Shown here: positions 1 through 30,000 of the stretch, piece by piece
How the letters are laid out: every line of letters starts with the position of its first letter
How positions within the stretch are numbered: position 1 is the first letter of the stretch
Assembly: GCA_001586965.3 (NCBI GenBank)
Contig: LUCW03000684.1
Location: 2,501 to 32,500 of the forward strand
DNA: 30,000 nucleotides
Direction: 5' to 3'
Origin: Sphaeroforma sirkka
Taxonomy: Eukaryota > Opisthokonta > Ichthyosporea > Ichthyophonida
Notes under the pieces: generated by a model
Seen by the model: only the letters and a program-made list of their open reading frames with translations
What the model was told of the DNA's origin: nothing
Databases searched by the model: none
Made by a program: the position numbers and the translations under genes

Positions 1-115
1 ATTGTATATATATATTAGATGTATAGACATACACACGCACAAATATATATGTATTTTTTTATGCGCATTTGTATATGTATGTGGATGTGAATGTGAAAAA
101 TATCCATATATATCC

Positions 116-163
<48 letters not shown>

Positions 164-295
164 ATATATGTATATTGTATATATATATTAGATGTATATA
201 CATACACACTCGCACAAATATATATGTATTTTTATACGTATTTGTATATGTATGTGGATGTGAATGTAAATATCCATATATATATATATATATGT
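1..295. repeat. AT-rich direct repeat, period about 172 bp
   Basis: Two near-identical copies (about 1-125 and 173-290) share the order TTAGATGTATA, ACATACACAC, CACAAATATATATGTATTTTT, then GTATATGTATGTGGATGTGAATGT. A pure TA stretch lies between them. The reading frames through it encode only Tyr/Ile/Met runs and are not genes. Confidence 0.85.
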
Positions 296-2200
296 ATGAA
301 TATGCTAGGCATGCTTACTTATCCACAAAATGTATATGTTACTTTGCGGACATGACTTGGCAGTCAATATCCTTGGAGTTTTCGGACGCTTGTGAGTGAA
401 ACGTGAAAGTACATCACAAATTCGCGATGTGGCAATTAACATACGAATTTTTAAAAGTGCTATTCATGTAGCATGATTGACCAATTCACTAATTAGGGAA
501 CTACGACCAGGTTCAGTGATCAGTAGCTGCCTGGCAGGTTGTGTTGAAAAATTGAATCGTTGTCCTAACTCTTCACGGTTCAGGCCCCTGGTAGTCCGAG
601 GCTCACTCAGAGCTCTAAACTGAGAAAATTACGAGCAGACAAGAGAGCACGGGACACTTATAGTGTACCGCCACAGGCCTGTAGGTTGCAATCTTACAGT
701 TCTCTGCCGGTTACTTTCTCACTATTTACAGTCTAATAGGGAGTTAGGGACTATGTACTACATACTACTGCTCACTCTACTCCATTCTACTAGATACTGA
801 TACAGTGACAATGATACACACACAGAGATAGATACATAGAAAGATTCTTCCACAGATACGTAAAATAATATTTACAATTTGTAACAAATGGAAGAGCTTA
901 CAAAGAGTCTAAAAGATCATCGAAGAAGTATACAAAAATTAAAAAGGTTTGATGTCAAGTTGTCATTTGTTATGGAGACTATATAAAATACTCTTCACTC
1001 CTCCCTGGAGTCATTGTCATGAGTCATGACTCTGGCTCATGAATTCATGATGGCCTGACTCTGATGGCTGATGCCCTGGGGACGGGCCTGGGCGGCTGGG
1101 GCTGATCATAGTGGCTGATGCCTGATGGCCGATAGGAGTTTATGACTCATGTCTCATGGTCGTTTGGTTTGGTTTTGTAAAAGATGTAACGTCAATAATT
1201 TTAGGTCATGCATGATACATGAATATAGACGTTTAACGTGTTTTCTTCCTGTAGTTTGGAGGGCGGTTTGTTTATTTAGAAGGGTATGCTACTGCCATGG
1301 TTTTTAAAGCAACGTTTATATAAGTGCCCGCAGCCCCCTTTATATATGGAAAAGTCAAGAAGTTCAACTGTTCAACGCTAAAGACTTGTGTCTATGGAGT
1401 ATTGGACTCTTGTATTCGTCAGTCTATTTTTTTCTCTCCATGAGTTCATTTACGCAAATTGATACTTTTTCCGGAATTTGAAAAATAAAATACAAAATAA
1501 AACGGCTAAAAACCCGTACGGCCGTACATACTGTATCAGTCGGCTGGAGTTGCTTGACTGGCTAGAAAATCTGAAAATTCACCCAAAACATAAAATTGGG
1601 CCAGATTTCTAATCTAGAAAATTCCGGTGTAAAATATGCCGTGGAGTCTACTCGCGGAGCCTCCGGCGGAAGAACTATATAGTATGTAGGTTTTAAAGAA
1701 TTTTTTCTACATTTCTAACCCAGTAGAAATTTAGAATCCAAATAAAAATTTCGTATGTATAATTGTATATGTAAAGTTGAAGGTTCATATTTTATCCGAA
1801 GAAGGACTCCAAAATCAAACCGACACACATCCATGATGAATCAATAATCATGATCCATTCATCTATACTACTTGTATTTTAATTTTACAATGTCACATAG
1901 CTCCGATGAATTACCATATATGGAGTGCTTGCTCTACCGGAGCAATCAGTATTCTGACAAATCAATGAAAGCATCAACAACCCGTCCGAGACTCCGAGCC
2001 TCCGAGGCCCGACTCCGAGTCATACAGGTTACACTTAAAAAGCGATCCTATTTTGTACAAAAGTATAATGTTCTAAAAAAATGCCACTCTTGTTGTGGAC
2101 CTGGTAGGCTCACACTAGTAGAGAAAGTAGAGGCTTCGAGGCCTCTGTGACAGTGTAAGTGAACTGACAACTTGCACAGCAGGCGAAGAAACAAATTTAT
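296..2200. other. Non-coding intergenic region
   Basis: No convincing coding frame is present on either strand. Small imperfect repeats of TGATGGC/CTGATG and TCATGA occur at about 1015-1160, and CCGAGxCTCCGAG at about 1984-2020. A TATATAA followed by GCCCGCAG at 1318-1334 resembles a promoter core but no gene follows. No RNA gene was recognised. Confidence 0.6.
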
Positions 2201-2205
2201 AAACG

Positions 2206-2226
2206 TATAAATACAAACTGCGGGCA
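2206..2226 (+). promoter_or_regulatory. Putative core promoter of the eight-module gene
   Basis: TATAAATA (2206-2213) is followed 15 bp after its first base by CGGGCA (2221-2226), about 110 bp before the ATG. The same pair with nearly the same spacing stands before the related gene at 8957. The shared layout suggests a common promoter; the transcription start is not known. Confidence 0.45.
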
Positions 2227-2316
2227 CCAAAAACAAGTATATTACATAATAATCCCAGTATCCCACACGCTCTAAATTGTAGACTTTTTCACTCGTACAG
2301 AACAACTTTATCCATT

Positions 2317-3651
2317 ATGAATTCGAAAGCCGCAATTGTCGTTCTTGTCGCTGCAAGTGCGCAAGCAATGTCGACACGACAAGCCAACACAACAACGGGA
2401 GTACCATATATCGAGAATGCCGCTTTTGTCTGCGAAAATTCAAACCAGACTCAGTGTGCAGAACTGGTATTCTGCGAATGGATGGACTACTCAATCAACC
2501 CCGATTGCTTTGAGAATGAGGACTTAGTTGAGCGCATAAATGATATTGCTTGTTATTCAGCAACTGAGGCTACTTGCGCTACCGATGTGCGTTGTGAATG
2601 GGACGACAACAAGTGTCAGGGACAACACGGTGCCGTATCAGTTGTAAGTGATAGCAACGGCAAGATAATTCTAGACACTACTGGCATCACTGCACCCCCA
2701 GCTGGTAGTATGTATGTAGAAGTAGAAACTTACTGCACCACAATTTTAGACAAAACTACATGCGAAGCGAACCAGTATTGTGAATTCGACGATGACTTGC
2801 TTGGCGATAGTACATGTAAGGGTGATGATGATAATGCAGAAGATACCAACGACATCGTATGTGCTCCTCTCACCCCAACAATGTGTCTTGCCGATCTGCG
2901 ATGCGAGCTGGACGATAATGTGTGCGAAGGTGGAGATTCCATCGGCATCGCGCCTGCACCTCCAACCACACCCGCACCCGTTTCATCCACACCAGTTTCA
3001 TCCATACCCGTCACAACCACAGCAGCAACCACAACCACCATGCCTGCAGCAAGTAGCACGGATGCAGTTGCCACAACTACAGAGGCGGTTGTTCCTGGTA
3101 CACCTACTCTTGTGGTGCCTGAGGTAGTTTGTGAGGCATATACGAATCAGACCATCTGTAATGCAGTCGTTTTCTGTGAGTGGGACGATGGACGATGTAA
3201 GGCCGATGATGATACAGTAAAACTGATCAATGACGCTTCGTGTGTAAACCTCACCACCGAGGCTGCATGTGATGCCAACATTACTTGCGACTGGGATGAC
3301 ACGTATTGTGAAGGTAGTGATAACGCGATTTCGGTTATCACCAATGTCGATGGTTCGATCAGCGCCGTTATGACTGGGATAACAGTACCTGCCAACGGTA
3401 CCTACCAGAATGCTGACAAATATTGTGCGATGAATTATATCGATGAGGTAGCCTGTGGTACAGACAAGTACTGCAAATGGTACAATGGCATGTTGGGTGC
3501 CGATGATAGGTGCGAGGCTGATGATTCTCTCATCGAGGCTGAAAATACACCCCTATGCGCTGCGATGACGTTGACTTCGTGTGCCGCGGATTTGAGGTGC
3601 GAGTACGATGACGATAAGTGCGAGGCGGTTGACGATATGATCATTGTATAA
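2317..3651 (+). CDS. Secreted acidic cysteine-rich protein, eight modules with a mucin-like linker
   Basis: This is a 444-residue intronless frame. Residues 1-17 form a signal peptide (hydrophobic AAIVVLVAA, then AQA). Eight modules of the form C-x6-9-C-x5-C-[E/D/K]-[W/F/L/Y]-x(n)-C follow, at residues 39-64, 79-100, 140-167, 182-203, 272-294, 309-331, 370-399 and 414-435. They give 32 cysteines, probably 16 disulfides. Modules 1-4 and 5-8 are two homologous halves, so the gene arose by internal duplication. Residues 208-268 between them are a Thr/Pro/Ser/Ala linker likely to be O-glycosylated. Asp/Glu follow most modules, which could bind Ca2+ or give surface charge. There is no membrane anchor or GPI tail: the protein ends in DDMIIV. 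The start is the first ATG of the frame and places the signal peptide correctly. I do not recognise the family; the CEWDD..C core only loosely recalls small disulfide domains such as PSI. Extracellular or cell-wall role is inference. Confidence 0.85.
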   Translation: MNSKAAIVVLVAASAQAMSTRQANTTTGVPYIENAAFVCENSNQTQCAELVFCEWMDYSINPDCFENEDLVERINDIACYSATEATCATDVRCEWDDNKCQGQHGAVSVVSDSNGKIILDTTGITAPPAGSMYVEVETYCTTILDKTTCEANQYCEFDDDLLGDSTCKGDDDNAEDTNDIVCAPLTPTMCLADLRCELDDNVCEGGDSIGIAPAPPTTPAPVSSTPVSSIPVTTTAATTTTMPAASSTDAVATTTEAVVPGTPTLVVPEVVCEAYTNQTICNAVVFCEWDDGRCKADDDTVKLINDASCVNLTTEAACDANITCDWDDTYCEGSDNAISVITNVDGSISAVMTGITVPANGTYQNADKYCAMNYIDEVACGTDKYCKWYNGMLGADDRCEADDSLIEAENTPLCAAMTLTSCAADLRCEYDDDKCEAVDDMIIV

Positions 3652-3899
3652 TTCGGAAATAATGATTTAGAATACATTTTTGAATTTTATTTGTATCGTA
3701 CATAAAACACCTATTTGTGATTGACTACCTTATTTGTGTACTACACTTGGTTGTGCGGCACTGTTCAACGATGATTATGGTCGTGGCAATTATCAGAACT
3801 AGAAATCATATCCGAAATTAATGTTGTAGAAGTACTGGCACTAACTACTATTCTATCAACATCACCAATTCAGAAAACGTATACACATACAAAGCATAC
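3652..3899. other. 3' flank of the eight-module gene
   Basis: This is AT-rich non-coding DNA. The first canonical AATAAA on the + strand is at 3912-3917, about 260 bp after the stop; the second cysteine-rich gene has one about 280 bp after its stop. A polyadenylation role is possible but unproven. Confidence 0.4.
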
Positions 3900-4037
3900 G
3901 AAGTGCAGAAAAATAAATGTATACATAACCATCACACATATTATTTATATATAAATATATGTACATATACAATATACAATATAAATAAATTAACACGTGC
4001 ACGTTCAAATAAACAAATGAAAATACACAAACAGACG

Positions 4038-4084
<47 letters not shown>

Positions 4085-4831
4085 ATACATGCATGAACAC
4101 ATAATGCAAAAAAAAATAATAAAAAACATACAAAAATGTATGCAAGGACAAACATAATAATATATATGTTTTCTTTTATACATACGTATACATATGCGTT
4201 GTTTTATTATATTTCTATATGTAATAATAACATATATATACATATTATAATTATATGTATACATACATAATACATATAATAATGCATGCATGTATATATA
4301 TATCCATGTGTATATATGCATGTAATATCCATACATATTAATAATACGGACACACGCATTTATTATGCATATAATACATAATAATATATATAATATTATA
4401 ATATATAATATACATAATACATATATAAATCAAAAACATTTATGCACAAAAAGCATAACATTTTATGCATATGTATAATATAATATATATAATAATATAT
4501 ATATATATATATATCTACATACAATACATATAATATATACATTCACATCAATAATAATACATATATATATATATATATAATATAATACATATATATATAT
4601 ATATATATATTATATATCATAACATAATATAACATAATATAAATAATAATATATATATATAATATAATATACCAAAATATATTTTATAAAAACATATGAT
4701 GCGAGGAGCACAGAACATACGCACAAAACAAAGATCACACACACACATACATGTTTTAACGGCATGAAAACAAAACACACAAACACAAAACATAGGATTA
4801 CATTATACATATATATATATATATGTATGCG

Positions 4832-4862
<31 letters not shown>

Positions 4863-4998
4863 ATGGGCATCCCCGTGCAGAACAGTGCCGTGGGTTTTTT
4901 TTTGTATGTATGTATGTGTGCAACCTGCACGTGTGCATGTGTCATGACGCGTGTAATCATGATGGTTGCATTGTGTTATATTATTATTTTACATATAT

Positions 4999-5039
<41 letters not shown>

Positions 5040-6754
5040 TATAATATATATGTATGCGCAGATAAAAACGCAAAAAAAAAAAGAAGAGAGACAAAAAGAA
5101 ATTACAAAATATATAATATATATATTATATATATGTATATGTTATATATATATTATATAATATATTATATGTAATAATATATATATAATATATTGTAATA
5201 TTATTATATATATTATATAATTATGCATATGTATATAATAATATACGTATGCACATTGTAACTATTGTTATATATATATTATATATAATATAATAATAAT
5301 CTGCATATTATCAATAATCAATATGGACACCAATGCATACACACGCATGCACACATGCACGTACGTATGTAATATGTATTGTGCATTGCATATATATATG
5401 TATATGTCATATGTATATGCTATGCCAATATCAATAATTATAATAATAATATGCTAATAACACATATTATTATGTATAATGCATATATTGGTTATTATCA
5501 CATATAATAATATATGCCAACATATAATCATACATACATAATAATACATAACATATATACATGCATATACATACATCTGTCCATCTGTTCCTATTCCATA
5601 TAAATGTGTTGTAATAATATACATGTTATACATATTAATATATAATACATACATAATATATATTGTTATATATGTATATATATATATATAATAATATATA
5701 TGTTATTATATATAATAATATATAATATATATAATAATTATATAATACATATATTAATATATTATTATATATATATAATAATATACATAATACATATAAT
5801 AATACATACATATATTATGAGGATAGAACAACAGGTCCCTTGGCTCATCCAGGCTGCAAGCCTCGGAGAGCCATTGGGATCCAGCATATGGAGATTATAT
5901 GGATTACATACACATATATACATATTATGATGATCATAACATTACACATATATGTTTGTTATATACATATGCATACAGCATACACGCTATGTTTAAAATT
6001 ACATACTTGCTTTTATGTGCGTATGCGTATGCGTACACATACACATTGCGTATATGCATGTATATGTGTATTACATATATATTATTATATGTATACATAT
6101 ACATAATCAAAGGGATTCAACTAATATGCATAATATGTAACCATGCATACATAATATGTAGCATATATATAATAATAATATATACATATGTATTATGTAT
6201 TATTAATAATATTATATTATATATTATAACATATTATATATATATATATATATATATATTATTACATATAATATGTATACATATGACATAATACATAATA
6301 CATGCATATATTAATAATACATACATATAATATACATAATAAATATATAACATACATATATACATAATGTTATGTAATACATATTAATATATACATACAT
6401 ATGTATATACATATGAACATGTCATATATATATGCATGCATATATATAAACATACACATACATATATATATGTTGATTACAAATTTTAAAATTAATACAA
6501 TATAATATATATATGTATATATGTATAATCTTTATCCATATTTGTTTTCCGTATGCATGCATGCATTATATGTATATATATATATACATATATTCGGGAA
6601 TAAACAGGCCTTTCCCTTATCTGGCTTTTTTTTGCGCCCGGTGAGCCTATTGACAACCAGTATATGGATATATGGATATATACATGTATATATATGTATA
6701 ATCATCATATCATATATATATTATATATATATACATATATACATATATATAATA

Positions 6755-6786
<32 letters not shown>

Positions 6787-6856
6787 AATAATATACATAT
6801 ATATATATATATATATAATTATCTCATATATTTAAATACATACTTACATATACATG

Positions 6857-6918
<62 letters not shown>

Positions 6919-6930
6919 ATCACTATGCGA
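3900..6930. repeat. AT microsatellite field
   Basis: About 3 kb consist of TA, TATG, CATA and ATAATA tracts. Long pure TA runs lie at about 4039-4082, 4837-4858, 5002-5032, 6236-6258 and 6864-6916. Many open frames cross it but they encode only Tyr/Ile/His/Met runs. Three short unique islands interrupt it: 4680-4790 with 4859-4975, 5817-5890, and 6595-6660. None shows a coding frame or a clear RNA gene. Confidence 0.9.
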
Positions 6931-7378
6931 AACTTCGCACACCAAAATTACGTGCCTACACACGCACTTGTAATATTTTGAGAATGCTCTCCAATCGAAC
7001 TAGCTGTACTGTTTGTATTCTAGTTCGTAGTATCTCTATCTTCTGAATTCGCCTGCTGCCTATTGTCACGGCTGCACCGAATCCTTTTTACGGTGGTATT
7101 ACAAATATGTTTCAAATGTTCACCCGACTTCTTGTTTCTTTTAGTACAGACATATTTATGTACTATAAACATATTTATGTACTACATACATATCCATAGC
7201 CTTCTTCAAAATTATTCTAAGCTAGACAGAGGGCTGAGTCTATCTGTGCATAGCCTTCTTCTGAAAAAGAACATTTTCAGAAGGCTCAGATTTAAAAAAA
7301 TAGACATATTTAGATTCTAGTCATTTTTTAAAACACAATATATTTGTTGTTTTAGCAGATAGCAGGACGCAGGAGTAT

Positions 7379-7482
7379 GTCAGCACTCAGCACTCAGCAC
7401 TCAGCACTGTCAGACCGCAGACGTTAATCATACTCAGCAGTCATCACTCATCTGATCACTGATCACTGATCACTGATCACTG
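7379..7482. repeat. Two neighbouring 7-bp tandem repeats
   Basis: CACTCAG is repeated about four times at 7379-7409. ATCACTG is repeated about four times at 7452-7482. The two units are similar (CACT core), so one array may derive from the other. Confidence 0.8.
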
Positions 7483-7565
7483 TCTTCACTCTTCAGTCAG
7501 TGCAGAAATGAGAAAATGCAGATTGTTTGTAGGAATGCAGGCTAACCTCATCACGTATTACGTTG

Positions 7566-7607
7566 CAACGTTTTCAAATGAAAAAGTAGAAGTTAAAAGT
7601 TAAACTT
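7566..7607 (+). repeat. Dispersed 41-bp repeat, copy 1
   Basis: It shares CAACGTTT, ATGAAAAAGTA and GTTAAACTT, in order, with 8091-8131, at roughly 80 percent identity by eye. Confidence 0.65.
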
Positions 7608-8090
7608 TTTCATACATATTCGTAGTCCTAAAGCTACCCTTAAGAGCATTGTCCAGGTCATAGTTTCGTCTTAACCACGTTACCTAACTATTGCCCGCCC
7701 AACCATCAGTTCATGAGACTTTAGTGCTGGGTTAGTGTTGTCAAGCATATTAGCCCGCTACACTGCCCCTTCATATTCTAGAAGTGAAGGTATATGTAAT
7801 TGATAGAGATATCTAGAATTTACAGCCTACAGGCAACAGACTACACAGTCTACCAGCAAGATTAGTTTGACTTTTATGTGTTATTAGTGACTTAGTGCCT
7901 AGTGACAAGTGTGACAACTTCACAAGTTCACAAGTGCCATATTGTCAGATAAAAATGCACAGGTATTCACTTTCTAGTCGTTTTTTATTGGTCGGTTTTG
8001 CATTTCATCGCCAAAAGTGTGAGAATAGGTGCACAATCGTGCGCAGCAAATCGAACTAATTGAGGTCCAAATTAAAAAAGTAAAACGATT

Positions 8091-8131
8091 CAACGTTTCA
8101 GATGAAAAAGTACAAGTAAAACGTTAAACTT
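8091..8131 (+). repeat. Dispersed 41-bp repeat, copy 2, with inverted ends
   Basis: This is the second copy of the element at 7566-7607. Here AACGTTT near the left end and AAACGTT near the right end are reverse complements, so this copy can form a 7-bp stem with a loop of about 20 bases. Confidence 0.6.
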
Positions 8132-8862
8132 ATGTATCAATATAACTTAACTTTATGAGGTTAGACTGCAGGACTGCGTCTGACGGATTGACGTGCTTTC
8201 TAATTGCAGTGAAAACCACTAAAAAGTGTTATATTTTTTATATTATGCTGAATCAGAATTGGTCCCGACTTCATTGAAAAATCTGCGGGCGAAGACAAGA
8301 CTCGGATTTTAAATTTTTTTGTATATTTATTACGCTTTCAAATTTTCGCCTTTGGTCTTCGGATCTCATTTTTATTCATTTTTTTTGCCTACAAATAGAG
8401 AAATAGTTTTATACTTCGAATGTTAAAATTCAAATTGATCAGTTTTTATTTGTTCAGATGTAGGGGTTTACTATGATATTTTTGAAAATAGCCTTGTTTT
8501 TTAAGAACTCTCTTTGACCGAGGTCTGACTGTCTGTCAGAGTCTGAGGGGTTGTACGCTGTAGTCTGTACGTTAAACTTCTATATCCAAATAGTGGTCCT
8601 CAAAGTATTTTTGGTCTCTGTACTCTTTTTAGAGTTGATGTTTAAAATTAGAGTTTAGGGCTTGAAAGCATGGGGCCACGGGCCCTGGAACCAAATTCAT
8701 CGCCCCCACTGGAGTAATATTTTAGTTTTTAGTTTCACTAAAAATTGTGCATTCATTGAGTCAACAGAACTGTTACTGCAGTCAGTGCAGTGACTCAAAC
8801 AGAACCGATCTCACTTTTGTTTTGTGTTTTTTAACTGTATTCTCCGCGATGAGAAGTGCGAT

Positions 8863-8884
8863 TATATAGAAGACTGGACGGGCA
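8863..8884 (+). promoter_or_regulatory. Putative core promoter of the four-module gene
   Basis: TATATA (8863-8868) is followed 16 bp after its first base by CGGGCA (8879-8884), 94 bp before the ATG. RACTG also precedes CGGGCA here and in the paralogue's promoter. A second TATA-like run (8930-8938) lies only about 20 bp before the ATG and is less likely to be used. Confidence 0.45.
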
Positions 8885-8956
8885 TTTAAGACATCACTCA
8901 CTTCACTCTAGGGTACGTGAGTGCTTGCTCTATATATACTCACACTATAATTCATC

Positions 8957-9610
8957 ATGATTCCGCAAATAGTGTCAATCGGCATCGTGTTAACACTCGT
9001 ACAAGCAGTGTCGGCTCGACGGGACGAATTATCAGAAACACCGGGAGTACCGTTTGTTGTGGATGCTGGCTCATATTGTGGGAACGCAACTGAAGTACAG
9101 TGTACAGATTTAGATTTCTGTATTTGGAAAGTCTTACCAATGATGTCCAAATGCCTCGAGGATGGGGAGTTGATCGAGCGTGTGAACAACATCGCATGTA
9201 TCACAGGTAACGAGGTATCGTGTACAACTGACGAACGATGCGAGTGGGCTGACGGCGTCTGTCAGGGCCAATATAGCGTCATAACAGTTGTAAGTGACGG
9301 CAACGGTACAGTATCATTAGATAGTTCTGGTTTCACCGCTCCTCCGGAAGGCAGCATGTATTCAGAAGTGGATTCCTTCTGTAAGACAATTACGGACGCC
9401 ACTGTTTGTAAAGCGAACCAGTATTGTGAATACGATGCCGATGTGACTGATGATAACTGTCAGGGTAATAGTACGATAGCGGAGGAAGCCAACGAAATCG
9501 TGTGCGCGCCCCTTCATGCGTTGGCCTGTCTCGGCGATCTGCGATGCGAGCTGGAGGGTTTTGAATGTATAGGTGGAGATTCTATAATTATCGTACCCAC
9601 ACCCGAGTAG
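8957..9610 (+). CDS. Secreted cysteine-rich protein, four modules
   Basis: This is a 217-residue intronless frame, a paralogue of the first half of the gene at 2317. Residues 1-20 are a signal peptide (IVSIGIVLTLVQAVSA). The four cysteine modules are at residues 41-66, 81-102, 142-168 and 183-204, with the same order and spacing as modules 1-4 of the larger protein. The spacer between modules 2 and 3 is also shared (VVSDGNG...FTAPPEGSMY against VVSDSNG...ITAPPAGSMY). The protein ends in GGDSIIIVPTPE, whereas its paralogue continues from GGDSIGIAPAPP into the Thr/Pro linker. It therefore either represents the ancestral half-length gene or a truncated copy. It is secreted and probably extracellular; its function is unknown. 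The start is the first ATG and fits the signal peptide. Confidence 0.85.
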   Translation: MIPQIVSIGIVLTLVQAVSARRDELSETPGVPFVVDAGSYCGNATEVQCTDLDFCIWKVLPMMSKCLEDGELIERVNNIACITGNEVSCTTDERCEWADGVCQGQYSVITVVSDGNGTVSLDSSGFTAPPEGSMYSEVDSFCKTITDATVCKANQYCEYDADVTDDNCQGNSTIAEEANEIVCAPLHALACLGDLRCELEGFECIGGDSIIIVPTPE

Positions 9611-10381
9611 AGGATATTTACTATCATATGTACTTGTCTGAGTGAAGTAGGAGTTCAAACCGGTATGTAGATATATGCATGGTAGCATGGCAAAATGCGC
9701 ATATAACTACTGATGGGCAGTTAAGCCTGTCAAGTCCACTATATCGAGACGAATGCGTAAGTAGGCATTTTCCCCGATCACATCGAGTATATAATGAGTA
9801 TATAATATATAACTACATTAATCAACTCACGATGGGGAACTATTCTTGACATGACTTGGCGACAGTGGTTGTGCCTATTAAACCCTCAAAATAAATGTAG
9901 TTCAATGAATCTTTAATATACACCAGTCAATTTTTCAGACTCATTGTGAATGAAAATATGAGAACTCGGACCTGTCTCCATCACGATTGTAATAATTTGC
10001 AGTAAAAGTGATGCTCAAATTTGAGAGGGTGTCCGCGGGATGGGCTTGTGCAAGGCTGTGATCTTTTGGAATCAAAATGAAAGTATAGGATAGTCACACA
10101 AACATCTAGTTGAGTGTATATATCACACCGACGTGACAGATCCCTGGGATCGGAGCAAAACTATCAGCCATGCACTCGGCGTGGATGAGTCTGCAATGTA
10201 AACTCGCTTGTGCGGAATAGATAGAATTGGATACGAGCAAAACAGCGTGAGACAACGAGTTTTTGCAGTGACAGAATCATATAGCAGCAATAAGCATCAG
10301 AATCTCTCCGCAACGAGTTGTCTACCAATTGGACCTTGAAATTTGTCCCTGGCGGATTTTTTGTACGAAGGATACATATAT

Positions 10382-10415
<34 letters not shown>

Positions 10416-10532
10416 TATAGCACATTTTTGGAACATTTGGCAGTAGCGTGCGCTCGCTCCAAGTGTATCGCTCAAAGACACACGAACATATGGGCATCAA
10501 TCGTTGAAGAGAAGAATCATTTATTCTGAAAA
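9611..10532. other. Intergenic region between convergent genes
   Basis: It holds the 3' flanks of the four-module gene (+) and the CABIN1-like gene (-). A + strand AATAAA is at 9890-9895. A short CA/TA microsatellite lies at 10381-10418. No coding frame is supported. Confidence 0.6.
10520..10525 (-). terminator. Polyadenylation signal of the CABIN1-like gene
   Basis: On the minus strand this reads AATAAA and lies about 8 bases after the TAG stop at 10533-10535. This would make a very short 3' UTR. Confidence 0.5.

Positions 10533-30000
<19,468 letters not shown>

Larger units (their letters stand above)
6931..8862. other. Non-coding intergenic region
   Basis: No coding frame is supported here. 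It contains two 7-bp tandem repeats (7379-7409 and 7452-7482), a diverged repeat pair (7566-7607 and 8091-8131), and otherwise AT-rich unique sequence. No RNA gene was recognised. Confidence 0.6.

Noticed and set aside
2..399. Open frames rich in Tyr, Ile and Met on the + strand
   Set aside because: They translate TA/TATG microsatellite and a direct repeat; composition is set by the repeat and the frames overlap.
5817..5890. Possible tRNA (TTGGCTCATCCAGGCTGCAA region)
   Set aside because: No cloverleaf stems pair properly and there is no convincing B box (GGTTCGANTCC) on either strand.
3903..6981. Many open frames of 60-130 codons on both strands
   Set aside because: All lie in the AT microsatellite field and encode low-complexity Tyr/Ile/His runs.

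Overview
The window looks like nuclear DNA of an intron-rich unicellular eukaryote. Three observations support this: spliceosomal GT-AG introns (donors mostly GTATGY), very abundant TA microsatellites and minisatellites, and a homologue of the opisthokont/plant histone-chaperone subunit CABIN1/Hir3. The combination would suit an animal-related protist such as an ichthyosporean, but this is inference and the species cannot be fixed from the sequence.

Left part (1-9,610, + strand). Two intronless, related genes encode secreted, acidic, cysteine-rich proteins. The first (2317-3651, 444 aa) has eight four-cysteine modules in two halves joined by a Thr/Pro/Ser-rich mucin-like linker. The second (8957-9610, 217 aa) has only four modules and stops just where the linker begins in the first. 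Both have a TATA box followed about 15 bp later by CGGGCA, roughly 95-110 bp before the ATG, so they may share a promoter design. They are separated by about 3 kb of AT-rich microsatellite DNA (3900-6930) and about 2 kb of non-coding DNA with small repeats.

Right part (10,533 to beyond 30,000, - strand). One large gene fills it. I assembled 26 exons whose splice phases agree from the right edge to a stop codon at 10533, giving 1,403 residues of an open protein; the N-terminal part lies beyond the window. Scattered but collinear matches (from memory) to animal CABIN1 make it a CABIN1/Hir3-like subunit of the HIRA histone H3.3 chaperone complex. It is convergent with the second cysteine-rich gene.

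The most unusual feature is how the introns of this gene are built. At no fewer than ten of its 26 exons the DNA spanning an exon-intron border is repeated once or several times in the neighbouring intron. These range from an intact extra exon (28774-28899), through decayed pseudo-exons with stops or lost donors (15422-15500, 20341-20410, 20540-20606), to arrays of decoy splice sites (21880-22090, 24966-25322). The introns appear to have grown by repeated tandem duplication across splice junctions.
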